Source: JBNNGK01 sp050268245 | Lineage (GTDB): Bacteria > Pseudomonadota > Gammaproteobacteria > Enterobacterales > Enterobacteriaceae | Reading direction: 5' to 3' | DNA length: 64,000 nt | Assembly: GCF_050268245.1 (NCBI RefSeq) | Contig: NZ_JBNNGK010000003.1 | Location: forward strand, 124,001-188,000 | Part shown: positions 26,768-35,489 of the stretch, in pieces | Layout: each line of letters begins with the position of its first letter | How positions within the stretch are numbered: the first letter of the stretch is position 1 | Position numbers and translations under genes: made by a program | Notes under the pieces: generated by a model | Seen by the model: only the letters and a program-made list of their open reading frames with translations | What the model was told of the DNA's origin: nothing | Databases searched by the model: none

Positions 26768-27097
26768 TTTAATCGAGTTGTCAGGCAAAAGAGAATGATT
26801 GAAACAGGCAAGATTTGATGCACCGAGGTATCGCGCATTACCGTGATGTGACTTTTCTGGGCGCTATGCCCATCATACCTAATCTGCTGAGGTACTGACC
26901 GGGATCCGTTCAATGGCGCGCTTAGTGGCTGACTTCCGGTGATTCACGTGACGTTGGGTTGCGCTAAAAAGCAGAGGGTTAATAAATTATGGGCCAAACA
27001 AAAGGGAGTGTAGTGGAAAGTTAACAATGGCAGTATTGATCGCAGCGCTTACCGACAGCGACAGGAATAAGCATTCCACGATTATTACCGGGGGTGT

Positions 27098-27517
27098 TCA
27101 AAGTGGCACAATCAGCACATCTATCTGGCTGGTATTGATAAAACGGGCGGCGGAACAGGCAATTTTGTTCATCATACTGTCACTGTGATTGCCGCAAACC
27201 ACCAGATCAAAAGGGTGTTGCTGGCTGGCATAGTTCAGGCTGTCACCCAGTTCGCCTTGTACAATGAGGGTATCGGCGATGGGGTAATTGGCCTTTCGTT
27301 GCAAATCTTGTAGAAATAACTGAGTTTCCTCTTCCATTAGTGTACGTAAATCGCCAAGCATTGGACCGGCGAAGCTATTGTAGATCTCAGGATTGGCAAT
27401 CATGCTGACCAAGGTAACTTGGCCATTATAAGGGCGCACAATAGAGACGGCTTTTTCCACCAAGAGGTGGCTGTCAGCAGCTACTGCGACGGCAACCAAA
27501 ACATGATGATAAGGCAT
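27098..27517 (-). CDS. uspC: Universal stress protein C
   Basis: This 139-residue UspA-family protein matches E. coli UspC better than the other paralogues: it begins YHHVLVAVAVAADSHLLVEKAVSI, has NPEIYNSFAGPMLGDLR and ends VDVLIVPL-like. UspC is linked to motility and stress scaffolding, and in E. coli its gene also lies beside flhDC. The ribosome site is GGAGGTGA. The ATP-binding G-2x-G-9x-G(S/T) motif is seen only in a relaxed form (GNHSDSMMNKIACSA), as in UspCDE-type members. Confidence 0.87.
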   Translation of the reverse strand: MPYHHVLVAVAVAADSHLLVEKAVSIVRPYNGQVTLVSMIANPEIYNSFAGPMLGDLRTLMEEETQLFLQDLQRKANYPIADTLIVQGELGDSLNYASQQHPFDLVVCGNHSDSMMNKIACSAARFINTSQIDVLIVPL

Positions 27518-27669
27518 AGTATGTCACCTCCGTTCTTTTATCCTGATAAAAGAGTAGAACGTAAGGCGCTAAATAAATGTGGTTTGCATCACGCACGACA
27601 ATAAACTTCTCTTAGCCGCATTAATTGAGCCAGAAATGTTAAAACTATTTTCGCGCGTAATTACGTTTA

Positions 27670-27885
27670 TTAAAGCACTTGCGCCCACAGCGTTTTGGGG
27701 ATTTTCCCTAAATCAAACAATCTTCCTGAAACCAGTTCTGCGCGACGATGATCGGCTGCGCGATACATATTGCTCATTTCTTTATTGTTATCAATAGAAT
27801 AATTTAGCTTGTCATAAACTTTTTCCAGACTGTCTAAGCTGGAACACTTACGGAAGGTCATCAGATAATCTAAAGTACTTGTCAT
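27670..27885 (-). CDS. Hha/YmoA-family nucleoid modulator
   Basis: The 71-residue product has the Hha/YmoA layout: an N-terminal TLDYLMTFRKCSSLDSLEKVYDKL-type segment, and AADHRRAELVSGRLFD matching the family AADHRLAELTMNKLYD. Such proteins have no DNA-binding motif and work with H-NS to silence AT-rich DNA. It is divergent in the middle compared with Hha and YmoA, so it is probably a paralogue. It lies between uspC and the long AT-rich flhDC control region. No tomB partner is seen. Confidence 0.82.
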   Translation of the reverse strand: MTSTLDYLMTFRKCSSLDSLEKVYDKLNYSIDNNKEMSNMYRAADHRRAELVSGRLFDLGKIPKTLWAQVL

Positions 27886-29497
27886 GGTAAAAATATAGCC
27901 TGTTAATAATTAAGTTTGGGAACAGAACATCACATGTGGTATCAAGCAGCCAATCACGTGATGGACAACATTACGAAATAAAATACATTTCAATAAAAAA
28001 TCACAATTGGTTAAAAATAAAACCAGCCGTTGTGACCAACCCGATAATAATAATATGCCAGTGCGTGGTCGGCAATCAGAGAACTACGAATAAACGCAGA
28101 ATTCAGTAAAGTCTTATTGTTAAACTTGGGCTTTTTACTGCGTTGTAGAGGGATTAAATGTGGTTTTTTAGTTGATTTGACTAAAAATCACGAAATATGC
28201 AGAATTATCCTCACTGTGATGCCCATTTTTCGGTATACAAATGTTATTGCCGATTTTTGGCACTGAAATAGTGTTTTCCTTCACATTTATCTACGAATGA
28301 GGGCTATTGCTTTCAGATAAGGTTTTCTCACCTTCTTGTATACTCAGATTCCGATTCATTATCAGTGGCGATAGCCAGTTTCTCGTGGCCGAAGATCATT
28401 GCAACAAGGCTCTCGTCCTACAGACAAATGATGTTTTATCGATTCCAGTACAGATAGCGTGGGTAGATTAGAAAAGTATACATATGTTTACAGAGGCAAT
28501 TGCAATACTCAGCATGATTTGTGCGCGATCTTTTCCACCATCTGCAAATACAAATTTTAGTGTGTTGGTGAAAGGTCGTTAGCCAGTATCGATTTATAGG
28601 CATTGCATAAGCAGTGAACTTAGGGCTATCACATTAGACATTGGTCGATTGCGATCACAACTAGCCATCTTTAATAAAGTCGGCCCGTTTGGTATGGCGA
28701 TCAAGTACCCATCGCTATTTTTTACACGAGTCGATTAACTATTAGCAACGGTAGCGACAAAGACGAACGAATGACGATGATATAAATATCTCTAACAGGG
28801 GAAAACAGAACCGTATTTTAGTGTGGCGGGAACGCTCCCACGTTTAACCATCCTGTTTATTATTGCCAGGCGAATGATTTAGACAAAGATACCCACCCGA
28901 CTTCACAGTGAGAGTCTGCTGCCGATTTGTTCTCTCCCGAAACGGATTTGAGTCGGCTTAACAGGTTTCATTCAGCTGTTAATATCTCGCGATTTGAATG
29001 ATGCTGAATATTAAAATACTAAAGTTATAAATTACCCAGCCGATAACCCGTTTTAGCCAGTTTTTTTTCTTGAAATTAGCGGACGATTTTTTATATCACC
29101 GACACGGCTCGTTACGTTTGTTTGCTTGTTGATGACGAAGCAACAGCCTGGTTAGCGGAAATAATCACCAGACGAAATATAAATCAGGATTGCGCCGCTT
29201 TTATGTAGCAAGGTTGTTATCATAAAACCATGTGATTTCTATGCGTTATTTTTTGCTAGCGATATATTATTGTTAGTTAAATGGTTATTTGTTCTGTGTT
29301 TACCCGATAGATACAGATTTTTGAGCTGTTATTTTGGTTTGGTAATGCTTTTGTTCGAATTGATCTAAAAAAGATAATTTTTTGGCGGATAAACTTGGTT
29401 TTTAAGACGTTTTTTTACTTGTGTTTGTTTATTAAGCAAAAAAATGAGTAAAAAATAGACGTGGCAGCCAATATTTGAGTTAAATATTTTTTATTTT

Positions 29498-29513
29498 TGT
29501 GATCTTTATCACA
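29498..29513. promoter_or_regulatory. CRP site of flhDC
   Basis: TGTGA-N6-TCACA is a perfect core match. In E. coli, CRP activates flhDC from about -71; here its centre is 83 bp upstream of the RcsAB box centre, close to the E. coli geometry as I recall it. That would place the flhDC start site near 29577. Confidence 0.8.
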
Positions 29514-29581
29514 TTGTATTTAAAATTGCCGCTGACTTACATTGTGTGTGCTAATGGTTCAGGGGTAGAGTTGTATTGCTT

Positions 29582-29595
29582 TAGGAATAATCTTA
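29582..29595. promoter_or_regulatory. RcsAB box in the flhDC promoter region
   Basis: TAGGAATAATCTTA closely resembles the flhDC RcsAB box of E. coli, by which RcsB with RcsA represses the flagellar master operon. It sits just downstream of the inferred transcription start and about 236 bp before flhD. Confidence 0.72.
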
Positions 29596-29830
29596 TTAAT
29601 TTTGTAAAAATAGTTTCATGGTGACTCAGCACTATCGAAGCACAATGCTGTACATCCGTACACATTGATTGTGTACGCATCAAATACTGCATGACGGTCC
29701 GAATAAGTTAAACGGCAAAGATTTTCTTGGCCGGCAATCAGGGATTCATTTGCCAACTTTGGGAACACTCCCAGGTCACGGGCGATAAAATTATCACCCA
29801 GCGTATGTTTTTAAACATAAGTCTGTCGGG

Positions 29831-30190
29831 ATGGGGAATATGGGTACGTCTGAATTACTTAAGCATATTTATGATATTAATTTGTCATATTTACTTTTAG
29901 CACAGCGTTTGATTAATGATGAAAAAGCCTCGGCGATGTTTCGTTTAGGAATCGATGAAACGATGGCCGATGCACTGTCGCAGCTGACTTTACCGCAGAT
30001 GGTCAAATTGGCGGAAACTAACCAACTGGTTTGTCACTTCCGTTTTAACGATCACAACACCATTGCGCATCTCACCAAAGAGTCGCGGGTAGACGATCTA
30101 CAGCAAATCCACACGGGGATTTTGCTATCAAGCCATTTACTGCAAGAGCTTACCGGTAAAGACGGAAGCGCGACGAAGAAAAGAGCCTGA
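29831..30190 (+). CDS. flhD: Flagellar master regulator subunit FlhD
   Basis: FlhD forms the FlhD4C2 complex that activates class II flagellar operons. The 119-residue product closely matches E. coli FlhD: TSELLKHIYDINLSYLLLAQ at the start, LTLPQMVKLAETNQLVCHFRF in the middle with the conserved cysteine, and SRVDDLQQIHTGI near the end. Starts at 29831 or 29840 (fourth codon) are both plausible. flhC follows 2 nt downstream. The promoter region carries CRP and RcsAB sites. Confidence 0.96.
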   Translation: MGNMGTSELLKHIYDINLSYLLLAQRLINDEKASAMFRLGIDETMADALSQLTLPQMVKLAETNQLVCHFRFNDHNTIAHLTKESRVDDLQQIHTGILLSSHLLQELTGKDGSATKKRA

Positions 30191-30192
30191 AA

Positions 30193-30774
30193 ATGGTAGA
30201 GAAAAGTATTGTTCAGGAAGCTAAAGATATACAGCTTGCCATGGAGCTGATTACACTTGGGGCGCGTTTACAGATGTTGGAAAGCGAAACGCAACTCAGT
30301 CGTGGACGGTTGATCAAGCTATATAAGGAATTGCGAGGCAGCCCGCCGCCCAAAGGCATGTTGCCGTTCTCTACGGATTGGTTTATGACCTGGGAACAAA
30401 ACATCCATTCTTCGATGTTTTATAACGCCTATTTATTCTTGCTGAAAAGCGGCCAATGCACGGGCGTTGAAGCGGTCGTTAAGGCTTATCGGCTGTATTT
30501 GGAGCAATGCCCCGAACAGCCCGGAGAGGCACCATTGCTGGCCTTAACCCGTGCCTGGACGCTGGTGCGTTTTGTTGATAGCGGCATGTTGCAGCTTTCC
30601 GCATGCAATTGTTGCGGTGGTACGTTTATCACCCACGCGCACCAGCCGTTAAACAGTTTTGTTTGCAGTTTATGCCAGCCCCCATCCCGCGCAGTAAAAA
30701 GACGTAAACTTTCGCCGCAACTGGCCGATATTATACCACAACTGCCGGACGAGCCGGTTAAACGCGCGATTTAA
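30193..30774 (+). CDS. flhC: Flagellar master regulator subunit FlhC
   Basis: FlhC carries the DNA-binding role within FlhD4C2. The 193-residue product has the FlhC core (AMELITLGARLQMLESETQLSRGRL) and the zinc-binding four-cysteine motif, visible as CNCCGGTFITH and VCSLCQPP near residues 140-165. The gene directly follows flhD. Its last part contains a sigma28 promoter for motAB-cheAW (see 30705-30731), so coding and regulatory functions overlap here. Confidence 0.96.
   Translation: MVEKSIVQEAKDIQLAMELITLGARLQMLESETQLSRGRLIKLYKELRGSPPPKGMLPFSTDWFMTWEQNIHSSMFYNAYLFLLKSGQCTGVEAVVKAYRLYLEQCPEQPGEAPLLALTRAWTLVRFVDSGMLQLSACNCCGGTFITHAHQPLNSFVCSLCQPPSRAVKRRKLSPQLADIIPQLPDEPVKRAI
30705..30731 (+). 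promoter_or_regulatory. Sigma28 (FliA) promoter inside flhC for motAB-cheAW
   Basis: TAAACTTT-N11-GCCGATAT matches the FliA consensus (TAAAGTTT-N11-GCCGATAA) with two mismatches and the correct spacing. It lies within the end of flhC, about 200 bp before motA, giving the class III mot-che operon its own promoter. Confidence 0.72.
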
Positions 30775-30817
30775 GTCAGGCACAACCGCGACTTACAACA
30801 TTGAAAACGTGCTTCAT

Positions 30818-30870
30818 CCGTAGGGGCGGGTAACCGAGCCCGTCTGGCGTAGCCTGCTACGCCACTACGG
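30818..30870. repeat. REP-like palindrome between flhC and motA
   Basis: CCGTAG and CTACGG bound a structured element containing GGCGTAG-CCTG-CTACGCC (30846-30863). It belongs to the palindromic family seen at other flagellar operon junctions in this window and lies in the motA leader. Confidence 0.65.
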
Positions 30871-30924
30871 CTGTACCGTGCGCTTATCCTGCTGCCATCC
30901 ACACTGTTAATTTAAGGAATGCGT

Positions 30925-31815
30925 GTGTTAGTTATTTTGGGTTATCTCGTGGTATTGGGCGCGGTATTTGGCGGCTACATGATTGTCGGTGGGCATCTTG
31001 GGGCGCTTTATCAACCTGCGGAATTCCTGATTATCGGCGGTGCCGGTGTGGGCGCGTTCATCGTTGGTAACAACGGCAAAGCCATCAAATCCACGCTGCG
31101 TGCCTTACCCAAACTCATGCGCCGTTCTAAATACAGCAAAGAACTGTACATGGATCTGATGGCTTTGCTGTTCCGGCTACTGGCCAAATCACGCCAGCAG
31201 GGCATGTTGTCCCTGGAGTTCGATATTGATAATCCGCAAGAAAGTGAAATTTTCTCTAATTATCCGCGCATCCTTGCCGATAACCATCTGGTGGAATTTA
31301 TTACCGACTATCTACGGTTGATGGTAAGCGGAAACATGAATGCGTTTGAGATTGAAGCGCTGATGGATGAAGAGATCGAAACCTTCGAGCAAGAGAGTGA
31401 AGTCCCTGCGGGTAGCCTGGCGATGGTTGGCGATTCATTGCCCGCGTTCGGTATCGTGGCGGCGGTGATGGGGGTGGTACACGCGCTGGCTTCTGCCGAT
31501 CGACCCGCCGCCGAATTGGGCGCGTTGATCGCCAATGCCATGGTGGGTACCTTCCTGGGGATTTTGCTGGCGTATGGATTTATCTCGCCGTTGGCGACGC
31601 TATTGCGGCAAAAGAGCGCGGAGAACGTCAAGATGATGCAGTGCATTAAGGTGACGCTGCTGTCTAGTTTGAATGGTTACGCGCCACAAATCGCCGTCGA
31701 ATTCGGTCGAAAAACCCTGTACACCACCGAACGGCCCTCTTTCGTTGAGCTGGAAGAGCATGTGCGCCGAGTAAAAGCCCCGGCCCAGCAGGCGACGGAA
31801 GAAGAGCAGGCATGA
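30925..31815 (+). CDS. motA: Flagellar stator protein MotA
   Basis: MotA is the inner-membrane stator subunit that, with MotB, forms the proton channel driving the rotor. The 296-residue protein shows four membrane regions and the torque-generating cytoplasmic loop. Family segments include GALYQPAEFLIIGGAGVGAF, LMDEEIETFEQESEVPAGSL and GDSLPAFGIVAAVMG, the last containing the functional proline. The GTG at 30925 has a proper AAGGA spacer and matches the GTG start of E. coli motA. The ATG at 30919 touches the ribosome site, so it is not used. Confidence 0.95.
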   Translation: MLVILGYLVVLGAVFGGYMIVGGHLGALYQPAEFLIIGGAGVGAFIVGNNGKAIKSTLRALPKLMRRSKYSKELYMDLMALLFRLLAKSRQQGMLSLEFDIDNPQESEIFSNYPRILADNHLVEFITDYLRLMVSGNMNAFEIEALMDEEIETFEQESEVPAGSLAMVGDSLPAFGIVAAVMGVVHALASADRPAAELGALIANAMVGTFLGILLAYGFISPLATLLRQKSAENVKMMQCIKVTLLSSLNGYAPQIAVEFGRKTLYTTERPSFVELEEHVRRVKAPAQQATEEEQA

Positions 31816-32798
31816 AACAAAATCATCCGGTCATTTTGGTGCGCAAACGCAAAGCGCATCAGGCTGCCCACCACGGCGGTTCATGGAAGATTGCCTATGC
31901 CGACTTTATGACGGCCATGATGGCGTTCTTTTTGGTGATGTGGTTGCTGGCGATCGCCAGCCCGCAGGAGTTGACGCAAATTGCCGAGTATTTTCGTACG
32001 CCGCTGAAAGTGGCATTGACCAACGGCAACAAAAGCAGTTCGGAAAGCAGCCCGATTCCTGGCGGTGGTGACGATCCAACGCAGCAGGACGGGCTGGTGC
32101 ATAAGCGCATCGACTCACCCGAGAAGAAGGCGGAGGAACTGCGGCTTAATAAACTGCGTGAACGGCTGGATGCGCTGATTGAGTCCGATCCGAGACTGAA
32201 AGCGTTACGCCCGCATTTGCTGATTAACATGATGGACGAGGGGTTGCGCATTCAAATTATTGATAGCCAAAACCGACCGATGTTTAAAACCGGCAGCGCG
32301 CAGGTGGAAAGCTACATGCGCGATATTTTGCGTGCAATTGCGCCCATCCTCAACGATCTGCCCAATAAAATCAGCCTATCGGGGCACACCGACGATCTCC
32401 CTTACGCTACAGGTGAACGCTATTACAGTAACTGGGAGCTGTCTGCCGATCGGGCGAATGCCTCGCGCCGTGAGCTGATCGCGGGCGGTTTGGCAGACGG
32501 TAAAGTGCTGCGTGTCGTGGGCATGGCCTCCACCATGAGCCTCAAACAGCACGGCGCGGATGATGCGATTAACCGCCGCATTACTATTTTGGTGCTGAAT
32601 AAACAAACGCAGCAGGACATCGAACATGAAAACGCGAAAAGTAACGCTACCGAGATTGGTCAACCTGAAGCACTGAAACAATTAGCACCAACGGCGACCG
32701 CACCGGCCAGCGTAGCGCCACCGGCTGCGCCGACCATTGCCCTTCCGGCCGCGCCGGAAGCCACGCCTTCGACTAACAGCGACTCACAGCAGAGGTGA
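31812..32798 (+). CDS. motB: Flagellar stator protein MotB
   Basis: MotB anchors the stator to peptidoglycan. The N-terminal helix contains the essential proton-accepting aspartate in IAYADFMTAMMAFFLVMWLL (Asp at about residue 33). The OmpA-like peptidoglycan-binding domain in the C-terminal half has LSGHTDDLPY and ELSADRANASRRELI. The C-terminal tail beyond the OmpA domain is rich in Ala, Pro and Thr and longer than needed for function. The start overlaps the motA stop by 4 nt. Length is 328 residues. Confidence 0.95.
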   Translation: MKQNHPVILVRKRKAHQAAHHGGSWKIAYADFMTAMMAFFLVMWLLAIASPQELTQIAEYFRTPLKVALTNGNKSSSESSPIPGGGDDPTQQDGLVHKRIDSPEKKAEELRLNKLRERLDALIESDPRLKALRPHLLINMMDEGLRIQIIDSQNRPMFKTGSAQVESYMRDILRAIAPILNDLPNKISLSGHTDDLPYATGERYYSNWELSADRANASRRELIAGGLADGKVLRVVGMASTMSLKQHGADDAINRRITILVLNKQTQQDIEHENAKSNATEIGQPEALKQLAPTATAPASVAPPAAPTIALPAAPEATPSTNSDSQQR

Positions 32799-32802
32799 TC
32801 CC

Positions 32803-34803
32803 GTGAGCATGGATATTAGCGCTTTTTATCAGACCTTTTTTGATGAAGCAGACGAGTTGCTGGCCGATATGGAGCAGCATCTGCTGGAGCTCGATCCGCT
32901 AGCCCCCGATATTGAGCCACTGAATGCCATCTTCCGTGCGGCGCACTCGATAAAAGGCGGCGCGGCAACCTTCGGTTTTTCGGTGTTGCAGGAAACCACG
33001 CACTTGTTGGAGAACCTGCTGGACAGCGCGCGGCGTCAGGAAATGAACCTGAGTACCGAGATTATCAACCTGTTTCTGGAAACCAAAGACATTATGCAGG
33101 AGCAACTGGACGCCTATAAAACGTCGCAACAGCCTGATGCCGACAGTTTTGAATACATTTGTCAGGCACTGCGGCAGCTTGCTTTAGACGCGCAGCAACA
33201 AGAGGCTCCCGCTGCGCCCATGGTGTGTGAGCCGCGCCCGGCGGTCATGCCTACCGCCATCGACGGCGGCATGCGTATTACGCTGAGCGGTTTAAAACCC
33301 AGCGAGATCCCGCTGATGCTGGAAGAACTGGGTAACCTAGGGGAAGTGAAAAATCCGCAGCAGGGTGAAAGCAGCCTCGCGGTGACGCTATTGACCACTG
33401 CCAGTGAAGATGACATCAGTGCGGTATTGTGCTTCGTGCTGGAGCCAGAGCAAATCAGCTTTAGCATTGCTGAACCGAGCGTGACCTCCCCAGCCGAGCT
33501 GGCGGTAGTTGAGACCTTTGCACCGGCGCCTGATGCGCCATCTCAGGTGCCGGCGGTAAAAGCCAGCGCGCCAACGGTGAACGCCGATGCACCAAGGGCG
33601 CGCGCTAAGAGCAGTGAATCGACCAGCATTCGCGTTGCCGTAGAGAAAGTTGATCAGTTGATTAATTTAGTGGGCGAATTGGTGATCACGCAATCTATGC
33701 TGGCACAGCGCTCCGGCACCTTGGATCCGGTTAATCACGGTGATTTGCTCAACAGCATGAGTCAGTTGGAGCGTAACGCTCGCGACTTACAAGAGTCGGT
33801 GATGTCAATTCGTATGATGCCGATGGAGTACGTGTTCAGCCGCTTCCCGCGTTTAGTGCGTGATTTGGCCAGTAAACTGGATAAACAGGTCGAATTGACG
33901 TTACAGGGCAGTTCGACCGAGCTGGATAAAAGCCTGATTGAACGGATTATCGATCCATTAACGCATTTAGTGCGTAATAGTCTGGATCACGGCATTGAGG
34001 ACCCGGCCACGCGTGAAGCGGCGGGTAAGTCTGCGGTCGGTAATTTGGTGCTGTCTGCTGAACATCAGAGCGGCAATATCTGTATTGAAGTGACTGACGA
34101 TGGCGCCGGGCTTAACCGACAGAAAATTCTGGCGAAGGCCGCCTCGCAAGGGTTAGCGGTCAGCGACGCGATGAGTGACGAAGACGTCGGAATGCTGATC
34201 TTTGCGCCGGGCTTTTCGACGGCAGAGCAAGTGACGGATGTCTCTGGGCGTGGCGTGGGCATGGATGTGGTGAAGCGGAATATACAGGAAATGGGCGGCC
34301 ACGTTGAGATTCATTCGCAGGCCGGGAAGGGCACCGCGATCCGTATCCTGCTGCCATTAACCTTGGCGATCCTCGACGGCATGTCAGTGAAGGTCAACGA
34401 TGAAGTGTTCATTTTGCCACTCAATGCCGTGATGGAATCGTTACAGCCGCAGGCGGAAGATCTGCACCCGATGGCCGGTGGTGAACGGGTGTTGCAGGTG
34501 CGGGGCGAATACTTGCCGTTGGTGGAGCTGTATCGGGTGTTCGACGTGGCCGGGGCGAAGACCGAAGCCACGCAGGGCATCGTGGTCATTTTGCAAAGTG
34601 CTGGCCGCCGCTATGCGCTACTGGTGGATCAACTGATCGGCCAACATCAGGTGGTGGTGAAAAACCTGGAAAGTAACTACCGCAAAGTACCGGGTATTTC
34701 CGCCGCGACGATCTTGGGCGATGGCAGCGTCGCGTTGATCGTCGATGTCTCGGCACTGCAAACGCTAAACCGTGAAAAACTGTTGACCGACACGGCTGCA
34801 TAA
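32803..34803 (+). CDS. cheA: Chemotaxis histidine kinase CheA
   Basis: CheA autophosphorylates and passes phosphate to CheY and CheB under receptor control. The 666-residue protein has the phosphoacceptor HPt domain with His48 in AAHSIKGGA and a variable P2 domain with Ala/Pro-rich linker. The dimerisation region is around SSESTSIRVAVEKVDQLINL, and the HATPase domain has LVRNSLDHGIE, DDGAGLN and GRGVGMDVV. A C-terminal CheW-like domain completes it. The GTG start at 32803, seven bases after AGAGG, mirrors the GTG start of E. coli cheA. Earlier in-frame codons lie within motB. Confidence 0.96.
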   Translation: MSMDISAFYQTFFDEADELLADMEQHLLELDPLAPDIEPLNAIFRAAHSIKGGAATFGFSVLQETTHLLENLLDSARRQEMNLSTEIINLFLETKDIMQEQLDAYKTSQQPDADSFEYICQALRQLALDAQQQEAPAAPMVCEPRPAVMPTAIDGGMRITLSGLKPSEIPLMLEELGNLGEVKNPQQGESSLAVTLLTTASEDDISAVLCFVLEPEQISFSIAEPSVTSPAELAVVETFAPAPDAPSQVPAVKASAPTVNADAPRARAKSSESTSIRVAVEKVDQLINLVGELVITQSMLAQRSGTLDPVNHGDLLNSMSQLERNARDLQESVMSIRMMPMEYVFSRFPRLVRDLASKLDKQVELTLQGSSTELDKSLIERIIDPLTHLVRNSLDHGIEDPATREAAGKSAVGNLVLSAEHQSGNICIEVTDDGAGLNRQKILAKAASQGLAVSDAMSDEDVGMLIFAPGFSTAEQVTDVSGRGVGMDVVKRNIQEMGGHVEIHSQAGKGTAIRILLPLTLAILDGMSVKVNDEVFILPLNAVMESLQPQAEDLHPMAGGERVLQVRGEYLPLVELYRVFDVAGAKTEATQGIVVILQSAGRRYALLVDQLIGQHQVVVKNLESNYRKVPGISAATILGDGSVALIVDVSALQTLNREKLLTDTAA

Positions 34804-34827
34804 CAACTGATTGATGAGGCAAATAAC

Positions 34828-35328
34828 ATGGCTGGATTGGCGAACGTTAGCAAATTAGCTGGTGAAACGGTAGGGCAGGAATTCCTGATTTTTACCTTGG
34901 GAAATGAAGAGTATGGCATTGATATTCTTAAAGTACAGGAAATACGCGGTTACGATCAGGTGACACGCATCGCTAACACGCCTGCTTTTATCAAAGGGGT
35001 GACCAACCTGCGCGGTGTGATTGTGCCGATTATCGATCTGCGGGTAAAGTTCGACCAACAGGACGTTTCATACGATGAAAACACTGTGGTGATCGTACTC
35101 AACTTTGGGCAGCGAGTGGTGGGGATCGTGGTTGATGGCGTCTCTGATGTTTTGTCGTTGACCACCGAACAAATTCGCCCGGCACCGGAGTTTGCCGTCA
35201 CGCTGGCGACGGAATACCTGACTGGTTTGGGGTCATTGGGCGAACGTATGCTGATCCTGGTGGATATTGAAAAGTTACTGAGCAGCGAAGAGATGTCGCT
35301 GGTCGACAGCGCCGCTAAAAGCGCCTGA
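34828..35328 (+). CDS. cheW: Chemotaxis coupling protein CheW
   Basis: CheW links CheA to chemoreceptor trimers. The 166-residue protein has the two-subdomain CheW fold with the text GQEFLIFTLGNEEYGIDILK, NTPAFIKGVTNLRGVIVPII and GIVVDGVSDVLSL. It lies 24 nt after cheA, and both motAB-cheAW genes are probably under the sigma28 promoter inside flhC. A REP-like hairpin (35338-35367) follows the stop. Confidence 0.96.
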   Translation: MAGLANVSKLAGETVGQEFLIFTLGNEEYGIDILKVQEIRGYDQVTRIANTPAFIKGVTNLRGVIVPIIDLRVKFDQQDVSYDENTVVIVLNFGQRVVGIVVDGVSDVLSLTTEQIRPAPEFAVTLATEYLTGLGSLGERMLILVDIEKLLSSEEMSLVDSAAKSA

Positions 35329-35337
35329 TGTCGATAC

Positions 35338-35367
35338 GTGAGGCGTAGCCTGCTGCGCCTCGTCACC
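35338..35367. repeat. REP-like palindrome after cheW
   Basis: GTGAGGCGTAG-CCTG-CTGCGCCTC with a downstream GTCAC closes a near-perfect stem, another member of the flagellar-locus palindrome family. It may also end the mot-che transcript. Confidence 0.6.
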
Positions 35368-35406
35368 GTGGTTTTCCCTTCTTCGCAAAATAGTCGGTTA
35401 TCACCA

Positions 35407-35433
35407 TAAAGTTCTCCTCTCTAGCGCCGATAA
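35407..35433 (+). promoter_or_regulatory. Sigma28 (FliA) promoter of the first chemoreceptor gene
   Basis: TAAAGTTC-N11-GCCGATAA matches the FliA consensus with one mismatch and correct spacing. It lies 57 bp before the receptor gene and probably drives the two receptors and cheRBYZ. Confidence 0.9.
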
Positions 35434-35489
35434 CTCTGACAGTCAACGTACTCAGAGTCTGTTTTAGCAGGCTTTCAAGAAGGGAAAAC

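Larger units (their letters stand above)
27886..29830. other. 1.9-kb AT-rich non-coding region upstream of flhDC
   Basis: No gene is convincing in this long stretch; frames are short on both strands. Its high A+T content and the nearby Hha/YmoA-family gene suggest H-NS-type silencing of flhDC. The flhDC control elements (CRP site and RcsAB box) lie in its last about 330 bp. The remaining 1.5 kb could hold more regulatory sites or a small RNA, but nothing specific was recognised. Confidence 0.5.
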
